Positions 32,860 to 41,415 of a stretch of 64,000 nucleotides of DNA are shown here, one piece after another. The stretch lies in the NCBI GenBank assembly GCA_023432225.1, contig JAEYUW010000029.1, positions 51,302 through 115,301 of the forward strand. Direction: 5' to 3'. The stretch comes from Verrucomicrobiota bacterium. Its GTDB lineage: Bacteria > Verrucomicrobiota > Verrucomicrobiia > Opitutales > Opitutaceae. Position 1 is the stretch's first letter, and each line of letters begins with the position of its first letter. Under the pieces are notes generated by a model that saw only the letters and a list, made by a program, of their open reading frames with translations, made no database searches and was not told the DNA's origin. The translations under genes and the position numbers were made by a program.

Positions 32860-32882
32860 GCGGCCGTGGGCCGCCTTTTTTG
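32860..32882 (+). terminator. intrinsic terminator after the permease pair
   Basis: GCGGCC (32860-32865), loop GTG, GGCCGC (32869-32874), then CTTTTTT. The stem is extended by one mismatch-tolerant pair. Confidence 0.75.
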
Positions 32883-32883
32883 T

Positions 32884-34620
32884 TCACTTCGCGCTCGGGG
32901 CCGCCGGCAGCTTCGCCCGCAATTCCGCAAAGCGCTGCCGATCCTTCGGCTCACGTGCGGCCCGCTCGCCCCACTCCGCGATCGCGGCGGCCTGCGCCAC
33001 GCGTCCGCCTTCGGCACACAGCTGCGCGGTCCGATAAGCCAACGCGAGTTGCCCGGGAAATCGACGCACGCCCTGTTCGAGCAACACCAGATCCGTCGCG
33101 GGCGGTTTCGTTTCGGTTTCCCACCAAAGACTCGCCAGCAACTCATAAGCATCGAGCAGCGGCGGCGGCATGCTCACCGCCTTCCGCACCCACGCGAGGA
33201 CTTGCGCGCGCCGCGCTTCCTCCATCGGGCCAGCCTGCTCGCTCAGACTGAGGCGCGCGAGTTCGAGATAGGCTCTCGCCCGCGTCGTCCCACCCGCCAC
33301 GGCCGCCTCAAGCAACTTTCGCCCGCGCTGTGCCCGCGCGCTCGACTCCGACTGCAATTCGAACAGCCCGAGCGACGCGAGCAGATCGAAGTCCGATTGC
33401 TTGCGCACGTAGGGCGCCAGCAGTTCCAGGAAGGCCGCGTTACGGTTACCTGCGAGCAATAGCCCGTCGCCCTTGACGCGTCCGATCTCCGCTGGCGTCG
33501 CCGCGCGCAGCGCGACTTCCGGCGGAGGCACAAGGCGCGCGCCCTTCTGCGCGCGAAACTGAATGGAGCGATAGTCGGTGAACGCCGAGTAGCCCTGCAC
33601 TTCCTCCTGCAGTTTCGCGATGCTCATGCCAAAGCACTCCCGCACAATCTCCTCCGAACCCGGCCCGCCCCTCACACGATTCAGGTAGGTGAACAGCGGC
33701 TTCTGATACTTCAGCCCGCGCCCGTAGAGGCACATGTGGACGAACGCTTGTGCGAGCGTGCTCAGCTTCAGATCGCTCCGGAGCTGGTCTTCACTCGCGG
33801 TCAACATCGCCGCGAGCGACGGGAAGGTGCCCAAGCGGCTGATCAACGGCGGCGGCACCATCGAAAGATCGCCGCTACCGTCCGTCGCGGGCGCCTTGGG
33901 CGTGAGCCGCTGACTGAAGTCGTCGTCTCCGCGTCCGAGCACGCCGAACTCGATCCACTTGTCCGTGTAGTCGATGCCGGCGAACAAGCTCGCCACCCCT
34001 TCCACCAACCACGGCGGGCTCGGCGCATCGAAGCGGCGCATCAGGTAGCGCACGTAGCGATCGTAGAATTGCCGGTAGGGATCCGTCTGGCCTCGGCCGT
34101 CGTGCCCGAGATTCAGCACGATGCAGGCCTGCTCTTCATTGGCGAACAGCTGGCTCGAAACGCCGCCCGGTCCGAATTTGGCGCGGAGAGGATCGTCCGG
34201 ATCGAACTCCTCGAACTCGAACACGTCGATGTCGCCCACCAACTTTCCCGCCGGACGCAGAAATGGCCGCGCCGCCTTGCCGCCCGAAGTCAGAATCAGC
34301 GTGGTCGGCAATGGCGGGCCCGCGCGGCGCAACACCGGCCACGTGATGTCGAGCACCTGCTGCATCAATTGAAAATCCCGCAGAAAGCGCTGCGTCGCGC
34401 GATCGGACGCGTTGCTCAGCACCTCGAATCCCGGAATCCGCGCGTAGCGCCACGACTCCGGTGCCGGCAACTCAAGCGGATTCGTGACCGTGTATTTCGG
34501 CAGCTCGTAGATCGTGGGATCGACCGGCACGGGCACGGGCGATTCGGCGGCAAACGCGATCGCCGCGACGCTGCCGCCGAGCATCCATGCCGCTCGCCGC
34601 AAAACAGAATGCGCCTTCAT
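32884..34620 (-). CDS. exported peptidase-MA-like protein lacking the zinc motif, with TPR-like C-terminus
   Basis: A 578-residue exported protein (signal peptide about residues 1-24). Residues about 60-235 follow the layout of gluzincin-like peptidase MA/DUF1570 proteins: FEVLSNASDRATQRFLRDFQ at the start and PPWLVEGVASLFAG at the usual post-motif position. The helix where HExxH should stand reads FYDRYVRYLMRRF, so the catalytic His and Glu are absent and zinc binding is unlikely. Residues about 400-575 consist of repeated helix pairs (LLEAAVAGGTTRARAYLELA, DLVLLEQGVRRFPGQLALAY) resembling TPRs. It is most likely a periplasmic binding or scaffold protein. It has no operon partners; hemB follows on the same strand beyond a repeat. 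Confidence 0.75.
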   Translation of the reverse strand: MKAHSVLRRAAWMLGGSVAAIAFAAESPVPVPVDPTIYELPKYTVTNPLELPAPESWRYARIPGFEVLSNASDRATQRFLRDFQLMQQVLDITWPVLRRAGPPLPTTLILTSGGKAARPFLRPAGKLVGDIDVFEFEEFDPDDPLRAKFGPGGVSSQLFANEEQACIVLNLGHDGRGQTDPYRQFYDRYVRYLMRRFDAPSPPWLVEGVASLFAGIDYTDKWIEFGVLGRGDDDFSQRLTPKAPATDGSGDLSMVPPPLISRLGTFPSLAAMLTASEDQLRSDLKLSTLAQAFVHMCLYGRGLKYQKPLFTYLNRVRGGPGSEEIVRECFGMSIAKLQEEVQGYSAFTDYRSIQFRAQKGARLVPPPEVALRAATPAEIGRVKGDGLLLAGNRNAAFLELLAPYVRKQSDFDLLASLGLFELQSESSARAQRGRKLLEAAVAGGTTRARAYLELARLSLSEQAGPMEEARRAQVLAWVRKAVSMPPPLLDAYELLASLWWETETKPPATDLVLLEQGVRRFPGQLALAYRTAQLCAEGGRVAQAAAIAEWGERAAREPKDRQRFAELRAKLPAAPSAK

Positions 34621-34750
34621 GGGGTAACGGTCGAAGCCTACGCCGTCTCGCGTAGACGCCTCAAGCTACGCGCCCTCCCTCAAAGGAGGGATGCGCGTGC
34701 CTCGCGAGCCACACCGCCTCTCGCTCTCCCGCCGCGTTCGTTCGCCTGAG

Positions 34751-34837
34751 GTGGTCGCCGCTGTCCCAGCGGCGACAAGGACGCGCCCCGCCGCCGCCCC
34801 GCACAAAAAGGGCACCGGTCGGGAGACCGGCGCCCAC
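34751..34837. repeat. GTGG...CCAC palindromic pair between hemB and the peptidase-like gene
   Basis: GTGGTCGCCGCTG-tcc-CAGCGGCGA at the left, and CACCGGTC-ggga-GACCGG followed by CGCCCACC at the right. It is the closest relative of the element at 17508-17617. Confidence 0.8.
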
Positions 34838-34862
34838 CTGAAATGCACCGCTCGCGGCTCGC

Positions 34863-35873
34863 TCAGCCCTTGTAGGCCTTCGCAATATCCTTCGCGAAAT
34901 AAGTCAGAATCATGTCCGCGCCCGCGCGCTTGATCGCGAGCAGCGACTCATGCCGCGTGCGCACGAGATCGAGCCAGCCGAGGCGCGCCGCCGCGTGGAT
35001 TTGCGCATATTCGCCCGACACCTGATAGGCCGCGACGGGAGTCTCGGTGGCGTTGCGCACGTCGCGAATCACGTCGAGGTAAGCACCGGCCGGCTTCACC
35101 ATGACGACGTCCGCGCCTTCCTGCACGTCGAGCTGCATCTCGCGGATGGCTTCGCGGCGGTTCGCGGGATTCATCTGGTAAGTCGCCTTGCTCAGCAACC
35201 GCGTGCCCGCGGCCTGCGCGCTGCCGACAGCATCGCGGAACGGCCCGTAGTAAGCCGAATTGTATTTCACCGAGTAGGCCATGATCGCCGTGTCCGTGTA
35301 GCCCGCGACATCGAGCGCCTTCCGGATCGCGCCCACGCGTCCATCCATCATGTCCGACGGCGCCACGAAATCGACGCCCGCCTCGGCCTGCATGACCGCC
35401 ATCTTGGCGAGGATCGCCACGGTGCGGTCGTTATCGACGTTGTCCTTTTCGGCGTTGAGCACGCCGTCGTGGCCGTGGCTCGTGTAGGGATCGAGCGCGA
35501 CGTCGGTGATGATCGAAAGTTCGGGCACCGCCTTCTTCACTTCGCGCACCGCGCGGAGGATGAGCGTCTGCGGGTTGAGCGCTTCGGTGCCGTTCTCGTC
35601 CTTCAGCTTCGAATCGAGCTTGGGGAACAGCGCCACGGCCGGCACGCCGAGCGCGTAGATCTCGGCGCATTCCTTGACGAGGTCCGCGATGTTCAGGCGA
35701 AACACGCCGGGCATCGACCCGATCTCCTCGGGCGCCGGTGAACCATCGACGACGAACAGCGGCGCGATGAGATCAGCGGGACGCAACACGGTTTCCTCGA
35801 CCATCGCGCGGCGGCTGGCGAAACGACGCAGGCGGCGCGGACGGTGCGTGAGCACGAGCTTTTCGTTTTGCAT
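34863..35873 (-). CDS. hemB: delta-aminolevulinic acid dehydratase (porphobilinogen synthase)
   Basis: A 336-residue cytoplasmic enzyme that condenses two 5-aminolevulinate molecules to porphobilinogen, feeding heme and siroheme synthesis. The two Schiff-base lysines lie in YSVKYNSAYYGPFRDA and VMVKPAGAYLDVI. In the metal loop, DVALDPYTSHGHDG has Ala/Asp where zinc enzymes have three Cys, so it is the magnesium type. The start is the ATG at 35873 (MQNEKLVLTHRPRRLRRF). The upstream open frame contains repeat DNA. Confidence 0.95.
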   Translation of the reverse strand: MQNEKLVLTHRPRRLRRFASRRAMVEETVLRPADLIAPLFVVDGSPAPEEIGSMPGVFRLNIADLVKECAEIYALGVPAVALFPKLDSKLKDENGTEALNPQTLILRAVREVKKAVPELSIITDVALDPYTSHGHDGVLNAEKDNVDNDRTVAILAKMAVMQAEAGVDFVAPSDMMDGRVGAIRKALDVAGYTDTAIMAYSVKYNSAYYGPFRDAVGSAQAAGTRLLSKATYQMNPANRREAIREMQLDVQEGADVVMVKPAGAYLDVIRDVRNATETPVAAYQVSGEYAQIHAAARLGWLDLVRTRHESLLAIKRAGADMILTYFAKDIAKAYKG

Positions 35874-35958
35874 GGAGTCGAGACGGTAGCCGCTCCCCCG
35901 CCCTCCGGCTATGGAAATCTTGCCCATCGCGAGGCGGATTTTGCGCCCGTCCTGCTCG

Positions 35959-35991
35959 GTAGGGCGAGTTCTCCGAACGAGCCGTCCCACG
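35959..35991. repeat. GTAG-headed hairpin
   Basis: GTAGGGCGAGTTCTCCGAAC followed by GAGCCGTCCCAC; only one hairpin is visible. It is related to the GTAGGGCGA elements at 22471 and 55303. Confidence 0.5.
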
Positions 35992-36009
35992 CCAAGCCCC
36001 CAAGCGGTC

Positions 36010-36097
36010 GCCCGCGAATCCACGCAAATTCTCGCGAATAGATCGCCGGCCAGTCGCTCTCATATCCATTCGCGCCGATTCGCGTCCATTCGCGGGC
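36010..36097. repeat. 9-nt-unit inverted-arm element without a gene
   Basis: The left arm at 36010-36039 (GCCCGCGAATCCACGCAAAT and onward) and the right arm at 36068-36097 (ATTCGCGCCG, ATTCGCGTCC, ATTCGCGGGC) are inverted. The central spacer is 28 bp. Confidence 0.75.
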
Positions 36098-36184
36098 ACC
36101 CGTCCGGGTTTCCCGCCTTTGCGTCACGCCCAACGTCGCATTTGCCATCTGCCCGGTTTTTCGTTTCCAACTTCCCTCCCGCGT

Positions 36185-37600
36185 ATGCCCATCCGCCTCT
36201 ACGACTCCCTCACCCGCAGCCCCCGCGAACTCCAGCCCGCGGAAAAAGACGGCGTCTTCCGCTTCTACAACTGCGGCCCGACGGTCTACGCGCCCGCCCA
36301 CATCGGCAATTTCCGCACCTTTGCCGTCAACGACGTCCTCCGCCGCCTCCTCGAACTCGAGTTCGGCGCCGCCAAGGTGAAACACGTCCGCAACCTCACC
36401 GACGTCGACGACCGCACCATCGGCCAAGCGAAGAAAGAGCAACGCCCGCTCGGCGACATCACCAAGCACTGGACCAAGCTCTTTCACGAAGACTGCACCG
36501 CCCTCAACCTGCTGCCGCCTCACGCCGAGCCCACCGCCACCGGCTACATCAAGGAGCAGGTGAACATGATCGAGGTGCTCATGGAGAAGGGCCACGCCTA
36601 CCGCGCGGCCGACGGCTCCGTCTATTTCAAACTCGATTCCTTCCCCGGCTACGGCCGCCTCTCGCGCATCAAGGAGCGCGAGCTCAAGGTCACCAACATG
36701 GTCGCCGACGCCGACCACAAGGATTCCGTCTCCGATTTCGCGCTCTGGAAAGCCTACAAACCCGACGAAGATGGCCTCGTCTCTTGGGAAGGGCCCCGCG
36801 GTGCGGCCGCCGGCCGTCCGGGCTGGCACATCGAGTGCAGCGCCATGAGCAAGTCGATCCTCGGCGACACGATCGACCTCCACACCGGCGGCGTCGACCT
36901 GCTCTTCCCGCACCACGAAAACGAAATTGCCCAGAGCGAATGCTGCAACGGCACGCCTTTCGCCCGCCACTGGTATCACAGCGAGCACCTGCTCGTGAAT
37001 GGCACCACGATGTCGAAGTCGAAGGGCAACTACTACACGGTGCGCGACCTGCTCGCCAAAGGCCATACGCCGCTCGCCGTCCGCTACGCCCTCCTTTCCG
37101 GCCACCCGCGCAAGCAGCTCAACTTCACCCTCGAATCGCTCCACGCCGCCGAGAGCGCGCTGAAAAAGCTTCAGGTCCTCTGCACGGTCTTCCACGACCC
37201 GAAATACCGCGTCGCCGGCAATGGCACGCCCAGCCGCCTCGTCGAAGTCCTCGAGCATCTCCGCGACGACCTCAACACGCCCGCCGCGCTCGGCTCGCTC
37301 TTCAAGCTCGGCCACGAAATCTCCTGCGGCATCGGCGGCGGCCCGACCGACGCCGACGTCGCCACGCTGGACCAAATCCTCGGCGTCCTCGGCTTCGAAG
37401 CCACGAAGCTCAACCTGCTCGCCGCCGCGCCCAAAGCCGAAGCGCCCGCCGAGATCGTCGCCCTCGCCGAAAAACGCTGGGCCGCGAAAGCCGGAAAGGA
37501 CTTCGCCGCCGCCGACGCGCTCCGCAAGGAACTCACGGCCGCCGGCTGGTCCATGCTCGACCGCAAAGACGGTTACAGCCTCGAGCCGCTGAAAAAGTAA
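36185..37600 (+). CDS. cysS: cysteinyl-tRNA synthetase
   Basis: A 471-residue class I synthetase that charges tRNA-Cys. YNCGPTVYAPAHIGNFRTFA holds the zinc-ligand C30 and the HIGH-type H39-I-G-N. WHIECSAMS and HHENEIAQSE supply the remaining zinc ligands, and TTMSKSKGNYYT is the KMSKS loop. The start is the ATG at 36185 (MPIRLYDSLTRSPREL); the upstream frame lies in repeat DNA. It may serve the same cysteine economy as the sulfur genes but is not linked to them in one operon. Confidence 0.96.
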   Translation: MPIRLYDSLTRSPRELQPAEKDGVFRFYNCGPTVYAPAHIGNFRTFAVNDVLRRLLELEFGAAKVKHVRNLTDVDDRTIGQAKKEQRPLGDITKHWTKLFHEDCTALNLLPPHAEPTATGYIKEQVNMIEVLMEKGHAYRAADGSVYFKLDSFPGYGRLSRIKERELKVTNMVADADHKDSVSDFALWKAYKPDEDGLVSWEGPRGAAAGRPGWHIECSAMSKSILGDTIDLHTGGVDLLFPHHENEIAQSECCNGTPFARHWYHSEHLLVNGTTMSKSKGNYYTVRDLLAKGHTPLAVRYALLSGHPRKQLNFTLESLHAAESALKKLQVLCTVFHDPKYRVAGNGTPSRLVEVLEHLRDDLNTPAALGSLFKLGHEISCGIGGGPTDADVATLDQILGVLGFEATKLNLLAAAPKAEAPAEIVALAEKRWAAKAGKDFAAADALRKELTAAGWSMLDRKDGYSLEPLKK

Positions 37601-37616
37601 CTTCCTCAACCTTGAT

Positions 37617-37705
37617 CACTGAAAGCACAGAGTTTCCGCAGAGCACACGAAGTTCGATCGCACTCCTCCGTGACCTCTGTGCGTTCTCTTTTCCGTCTCT
37701 GTGAC
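37617..37705. repeat. 9-nt-unit inverted-arm element between cysS and thrS
   Basis: The left arm (CACTGAAAGCACAGAG, then CAGAGCACACGA) and the right arm (CTCCGTGAC, CTCTGTGCG, then CCGTCTCTGTGAC) are degenerate inverted copies with about 9-nt units. No gene lies between them. Confidence 0.65.
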
Positions 37706-37759
37706 GAAAAACAAATTTCGGCCCTCCATTCGTAAGGAGGACCACAACCCACCACCGCC

Positions 37760-39703
37760 ATGTCCATGACTCCCCTCGAGGAAATCCGCCACTCGTCTTC
37801 GCACGTGCTGGCCACCGCTGTCTTGCGTCTCTTCCCGGACGCCAAGCTCGATATCGGCCCGCCGACCGACTCCGGTTTCTATTACGATATCGATCTCGAC
37901 CACAAACTCACGACGGAGGACCTCGCCCGCCTCGAAGCGGAGATGAAGAAGATCATCGACGAGAACCAATCCTTCCAGCGCAAGGAAGTCTCCCGCGATG
38001 AAGCCATCGAGATCATCAAGTCGCGCGGTCAGGAACGCTACAAGCTCGGCCGCCTCGCCGACATTCCCGAGGGCGAAAAAATCTCGTTCTACACCAACGG
38101 CGAATTCGTCGACCTCTGCGCCGGCACCCACGTCCGCTACACGAAACAGATCAAGGCCTTCAAGCTGCTCTCCATCGCCGGCGCCTACCACCGCGGCGAC
38201 GAACGCAACAAGCAGCTCCAACGCATCTATGGCACCGCCTTCGCTTCGAAGGACGAACTCGCCGCCTACCTCACGCAGCAGGAGCAGGCCAAGCTCCGCG
38301 ATCACCGCAAGCTCGGCAAGGACCTCAAACTTTTCCACATCGACGAAGACGTCGGCGCCGGCCTCATCCTCTGGACGCCCGCCGGTTCCATCGTGCGCCA
38401 GGAGCTCCAATCGTTCATCGCCACCGAGCTCCGCCGCCAGGGCTACGCTCAGGTCTTCACGCCGCACATCGGCCGCCTCGCGCTCTACAAGACCTCCGGC
38501 CACTTCCCCTACTACAAGGACTCGCAGTTCCCGCCCGTCGTCGAACGCGACTTCCTCGACCAGTTGATCAACTCCGGTTGCTCCTGCGCCGAGATGTCGA
38601 ATCGCATCGAGGCCGTGTCGCAAAAATTCGCCGAGTCGATCAACGAGCGCACCGGCAAGGAAACGATCGGCAAGGACCGCATCCTGCCCGACGACCAGCT
38701 CATCGACGGCTTCCTCCTGAAGCCGATGAACTGCCCGCACCACATCAAGATCTTCGGCTCGCAACCGCGCAGCTACCGCGATCTCCCCGTGCGCCTCGCC
38801 GAGTTCGGCACCGTCTACCGCTGGGAACAATCCGGCGAACTCAACGGCATGACCCGCGTCCGCGGCTTCACGCAGGACGACGCCCACCTCTTCTGCACGC
38901 CCGAACAAGTCGCGCAGGAAGTCCTCGGCTGCCTCTCGCTCGTGAAGACCGTGCTCACCACGCTCGGCATGTCCGACTACCGCGTGCGCGTCGGCCTCCG
39001 CGATCCCGACGGCAAGAAATTCGCCGGCGACCCCGAGAAGTGGGACCTCGCCGAGAGCGCCTGCCGCGAAGCCGCCAAGACCCTCGGCGTCCCGTTCACC
39101 GAAGAGCCCGGCGAAGCCGCGTTCTATGGCCCGAAGATCGACTTCGTTGTCCGCGACGTCATCGGCCGCGAGTGGCAACTCGGCACCGTGCAAGTCGACT
39201 ACGTGCTCCCCGTGCGATTCGGCCTCAGCTACATCGGCGCCGACAACCAGGCGCACACGCCCGTGATGATCCACCGCGCGCCCTTCGGCTCGATGGAGCG
39301 CTTCTGCGGCGTGCTCATCGAGCACTTCGCCGGCGACTTCCCGCTCTGGCTCGCGCCCGAGCAGGTCCGCATCGTCCCGATCTCCGACAAGGTCCTCGAC
39401 TTCGCTAAGAGCACGCTCGCCGAACTCCAGGCCGCCGACCTCCGCGTCACGCTCGACACCCACTCCGACAAGCTCGGCGCCAAAATCCGCCGCGCCGAAC
39501 TGGAGAAGGTGCCCTACGTGCTCGTCCTCGGCCAAAAGGAAGCCGAAGCGCTCAGCGCCTCCGTGCGCAGCCGCGCCAAAGGCGACGAAGGCGTCCACAA
39601 GATCGCCGATCTCATCGCCCGCTTCAAAACCGAGATCGCCACGCGCGCCCTCCCGGAGAAGAAAGCGCCCGCCGCCCCGGCCGCGAACGCCCCGAAAGCC
39701 TGA
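37760..39703 (+). CDS. thrS: threonyl-tRNA synthetase lacking the N-terminal TGS domain
   Basis: A 647-residue class II synthetase. The protein begins directly at the editing domain (EEIRHSSSHVLATAVLRLFP); the roughly 60-residue TGS domain of typical bacterial ThrRS is absent. The editing-site signature DLCAGTHV is intact. The catalytic domain has LKPMNCPHHI (zinc-ligand Cys), FGTVYRWEQSGEL and the anticodon-binding C-terminus. There is an insertion of about 45 residues between the YYKDSQFPPVV region and LLKPMNC (INSGCSCAEMSNRIEAVSQK and onward). An AAGGAGG lies at 37734-37740, 19 nt before the ATG at 37760, which is longer than usual. The Ala/Pro/Lys tail is low complexity. Confidence 0.95.
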   Translation: MSMTPLEEIRHSSSHVLATAVLRLFPDAKLDIGPPTDSGFYYDIDLDHKLTTEDLARLEAEMKKIIDENQSFQRKEVSRDEAIEIIKSRGQERYKLGRLADIPEGEKISFYTNGEFVDLCAGTHVRYTKQIKAFKLLSIAGAYHRGDERNKQLQRIYGTAFASKDELAAYLTQQEQAKLRDHRKLGKDLKLFHIDEDVGAGLILWTPAGSIVRQELQSFIATELRRQGYAQVFTPHIGRLALYKTSGHFPYYKDSQFPPVVERDFLDQLINSGCSCAEMSNRIEAVSQKFAESINERTGKETIGKDRILPDDQLIDGFLLKPMNCPHHIKIFGSQPRSYRDLPVRLAEFGTVYRWEQSGELNGMTRVRGFTQDDAHLFCTPEQVAQEVLGCLSLVKTVLTTLGMSDYRVRVGLRDPDGKKFAGDPEKWDLAESACREAAKTLGVPFTEEPGEAAFYGPKIDFVVRDVIGREWQLGTVQVDYVLPVRFGLSYIGADNQAHTPVMIHRAPFGSMERFCGVLIEHFAGDFPLWLAPEQVRIVPISDKVLDFAKSTLAELQAADLRVTLDTHSDKLGAKIRRAELEKVPYVLVLGQKEAEALSASVRSRAKGDEGVHKIADLIARFKTEIATRALPEKKAPAAPAANAPKA

Positions 39704-39704
39704 G

Positions 39705-39786
39705 CGTTCAGCCTTCAGCTCTCAGCGGTCAGCTCCCGAGTTGGCCGTTGAGAAAACTGACACCTGATCGCTGACAGCTGCCTCCC
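39705..39786. repeat. CAGCT-rich dispersed-type sequence
   Basis: Quasi-repeats of TTCAGCTCTCAGCGGTCAGC with an inverted counterpart CTGACACCTGATCGCTGACAGC fill the gap between thrS and the acetyltransferase. The architecture of inverted short-unit arms resembles the 9-nt-unit elements, but the units are less regular. Confidence 0.45.
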
Positions 39787-40254
39787 ATGCCCATCGAAAT
39801 CCGCCAAGCCACCGCCGCCGACATTCCGGTGTTGGTGGACCTGATGGCGGATTTCTACGCCGAGGCCTCCTTCGCTCTCGATCGCGAGTGGGCCGCGCGC
39901 AGCTTCACGGCGTTGCTCGCCGATCCGGCGCGAAACGCCGCGTGGATCGCGTGGCTGGGCGGCAAGCCCGTCGGCCACGTCGTCCTCTGCGCGCGCCACA
40001 GCATGGAATTCGGCGGCCTCGACGGCTCGATCGACGATCTCTACGTCCGCCCGGCGGCCCGCCGCCGCGGCATCGGCCACGCCCTGCTCGAACGCCTCGT
40101 CGCGCACGCGCGCGCCCAAGGCATCCTCGCCCTCCACGTCGAAGTCGCCCCCGACAACGCCGCCGCTCAAGCTCTCTACGCCTCGCTCGGCCTGCGCCCC
40201 ACACCCGATCGCCAAGTCCTCGTTACCCGCCTCGCGTCGGCCGAACTTCGCTGA
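39787..40254 (+). CDS. GNAT family N-acetyltransferase
   Basis: A 155-residue acetyl-CoA-dependent transferase. The acetyl-CoA pyrophosphate loop is RRRGIGHALLERLVAHAR at about residues 95-112, preceded by the beta-strand IDDLYVRPAA. EVAPDNAAAQALYASLGLRP is the usual C-terminal helix and strand. The acceptor substrate cannot be predicted. It lies downstream of thrS beyond a repeat and may share its transcript. Confidence 0.9.
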   Translation: MPIEIRQATAADIPVLVDLMADFYAEASFALDREWAARSFTALLADPARNAAWIAWLGGKPVGHVVLCARHSMEFGGLDGSIDDLYVRPAARRRGIGHALLERLVAHARAQGILALHVEVAPDNAAAQALYASLGLRPTPDRQVLVTRLASAELR

Positions 40255-40291
40255 CTTCCTATTCGCAGGACCCAACTAAGTTTCACGCCCC

Positions 40292-40504
40292 CTACAACAG
40301 TTCCCTGAACTGTTCAGGAGTCAGTCCGGCAACTTTAGCGATGTGACCCATAGTGTAGGCATTGATGACAGTGTGGCGCGGCACCTGCACCATCACTTGG
40401 CCATTGGACATCGTGAGGTGCTTCCCTTGACGCACGACACGGAAGCCGCGTTTTTCCAGCACACGCACGGCATCCTTCTGCCCAATGCCTGGCAATTTGG
40501 GCAT
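40292..40504 (-). CDS. hicA: HicA-type toxin (mRNA interferase)
   Basis: A 70-residue dsRBD-like protein with the HicA pattern GQKDAVRVLEKRGFRVVRQGKHLTM, with the probable catalytic H29, and PRHTVINAYTMGHIAKVAGL. HicA toxins cleave mRNA and are held inactive by HicB. The gene starts 3 bp after the hicB stop, so the antitoxin is translated first. Confidence 0.88.
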   Translation of the reverse strand: MPKLPGIGQKDAVRVLEKRGFRVVRQGKHLTMSNGQVMVQVPRHTVINAYTMGHIAKVAGLTPEQFRELL

Positions 40505-40507
40505 GAA

Positions 40508-40717
40508 TCAGACGAGCACTTCAGCGGTTTCGATCTTTCGCACGGTCGCGTCGCCTTGGATTTCGGCCGCTCGCGCAACGAGATATTCTTGAATCGCATC
40601 GCGAATGTTCGCCAATGCCTCTTCGCGGGTTGCCCCTTGCGAACAGCAACCTGGCAACTGATCGCACCAGACCGCCCAGCCTTCGTCGGACTCTACGAGC
40701 GTGACGGTGTATTTCAT
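40508..40717 (-). CDS. hicB: HicB-type antitoxin
   Basis: A 69-residue protein starting at ATG 40717 (MKYTVTLVESDEGWAVWCDQ). LPGCCSQGATREEALANIRDAI is the HicB core, a partially degraded RNase H-like fold that binds HicA. It is short; there is no clear C-terminal DNA-binding helix-turn-helix or ribbon-helix-helix, so autoregulation may be weak or lie in the complex. The longer open frame upstream (28 further residues) is not conserved in character. Confidence 0.87.
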   Translation of the reverse strand: MKYTVTLVESDEGWAVWCDQLPGCCSQGATREEALANIRDAIQEYLVARAAEIQGDATVRKIETAEVLV

Positions 40718-40812
40718 GAGGGGAACCCTAGCCCGGACGCGCAAAGCGTCAAGGAACCGCTCGGTCGTCTTCAATCTCGCGCTGCCCCTCACAACGACCA
40801 AATTTCATCGCG

Positions 40813-41325
40813 ATGAACGACGCCCCGGCCGATCTCCCCGCCTGGAAAGAAGAACTCGACGCCATCGTCGGCGCCCGCGCGCACGGGCAGTTCAACCAAC
40901 TCCTGCCGCGCCTGCAGGACCTCGATGCGCGCCACCCGAACGTCGGCGAGATCGCCTACCAGATCGCGTGGACCTGCGACACCCTCGGCCGCGCCGAGCA
41001 AGCGCTACCCGCCTACGAGAAAGCGATCGCACTTGGCCTGCCGCCCAACGAACTCTCGAACGCCTACGTCGGCCTCGGCTCGACGCTGCGCACGCTCGGT
41101 CAATTCGACCGCTCCGCCGAAGTGCTGCGCACCGCCAAGCTCCAGTTTCCCGACAACCGCGAACTCGACGTCTTCCTCGCCCTGACGTTGCACGCCGCCG
41201 GCCAACACGCTGAAGCGCTCCAGCTCGCGCTCGAAACGCTCATCGAGACGACCGAAGACCCCGGCCTCACCGCCTACGGCCGCGCCATCCGCCACGCCGC
41301 AGCGAAATTAGGTGGAGCGCGTTGA
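40813..41325 (+). CDS. small tetratricopeptide-repeat protein
   Basis: A 170-residue soluble protein of helix pairs: AYQIAWTCDTLGRAEQALPA, AYVGLGSTLRTLGQFDRSAE and VFLALTLHAAGQHAEALQLA are three TPR-like units. No signal peptide is seen, so it is cytoplasmic. The last codons and the TGA stop lie inside a GTGG-headed palindromic repeat (GGTGGAGCGCGTTGA), so the C-terminus (LGGAR) is repeat-derived. Its binding partner is unknown. Confidence 0.82.
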   Translation: MNDAPADLPAWKEELDAIVGARAHGQFNQLLPRLQDLDARHPNVGEIAYQIAWTCDTLGRAEQALPAYEKAIALGLPPNELSNAYVGLGSTLRTLGQFDRSAEVLRTAKLQFPDNRELDVFLALTLHAAGQHAEALQLALETLIETTEDPGLTAYGRAIRHAAAKLGGAR

Positions 41326-41392
41326 CCTCAACGCGCTCAAATGCGCGACTCGCGACGTGAGTTTCGAACGCGTTGAGGTCAACGCGTTCCAC
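41312..41392. repeat. double GTGG...CCAC palindrome overlapping the TPR gene end
   Basis: GTGGAGCGCGTTGA-cc-TCAACGCGCT at the left and GAACGCGTTGA-gg-TCAACGCGTTCCAC at the right form two hairpins that are also inverted copies of each other. The left hairpin supplies the TPR gene stop. Confidence 0.88.
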
Positions 41393-41415
41393 CTTCGGGC
41401 TGTCGGAAGATCTAC

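Larger units (their letters stand above)
35874..36184. other. divergent hemB/cysS intergenic region
   Basis: A 311-bp gap that must carry promoters for hemB and cysS. It holds a single GTAGGGCGAG-headed hairpin at 35959-35991 and a 9-nt-unit inverted-arm element at 36010-36097. No promoter consensus was recognised. Confidence 0.5.
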
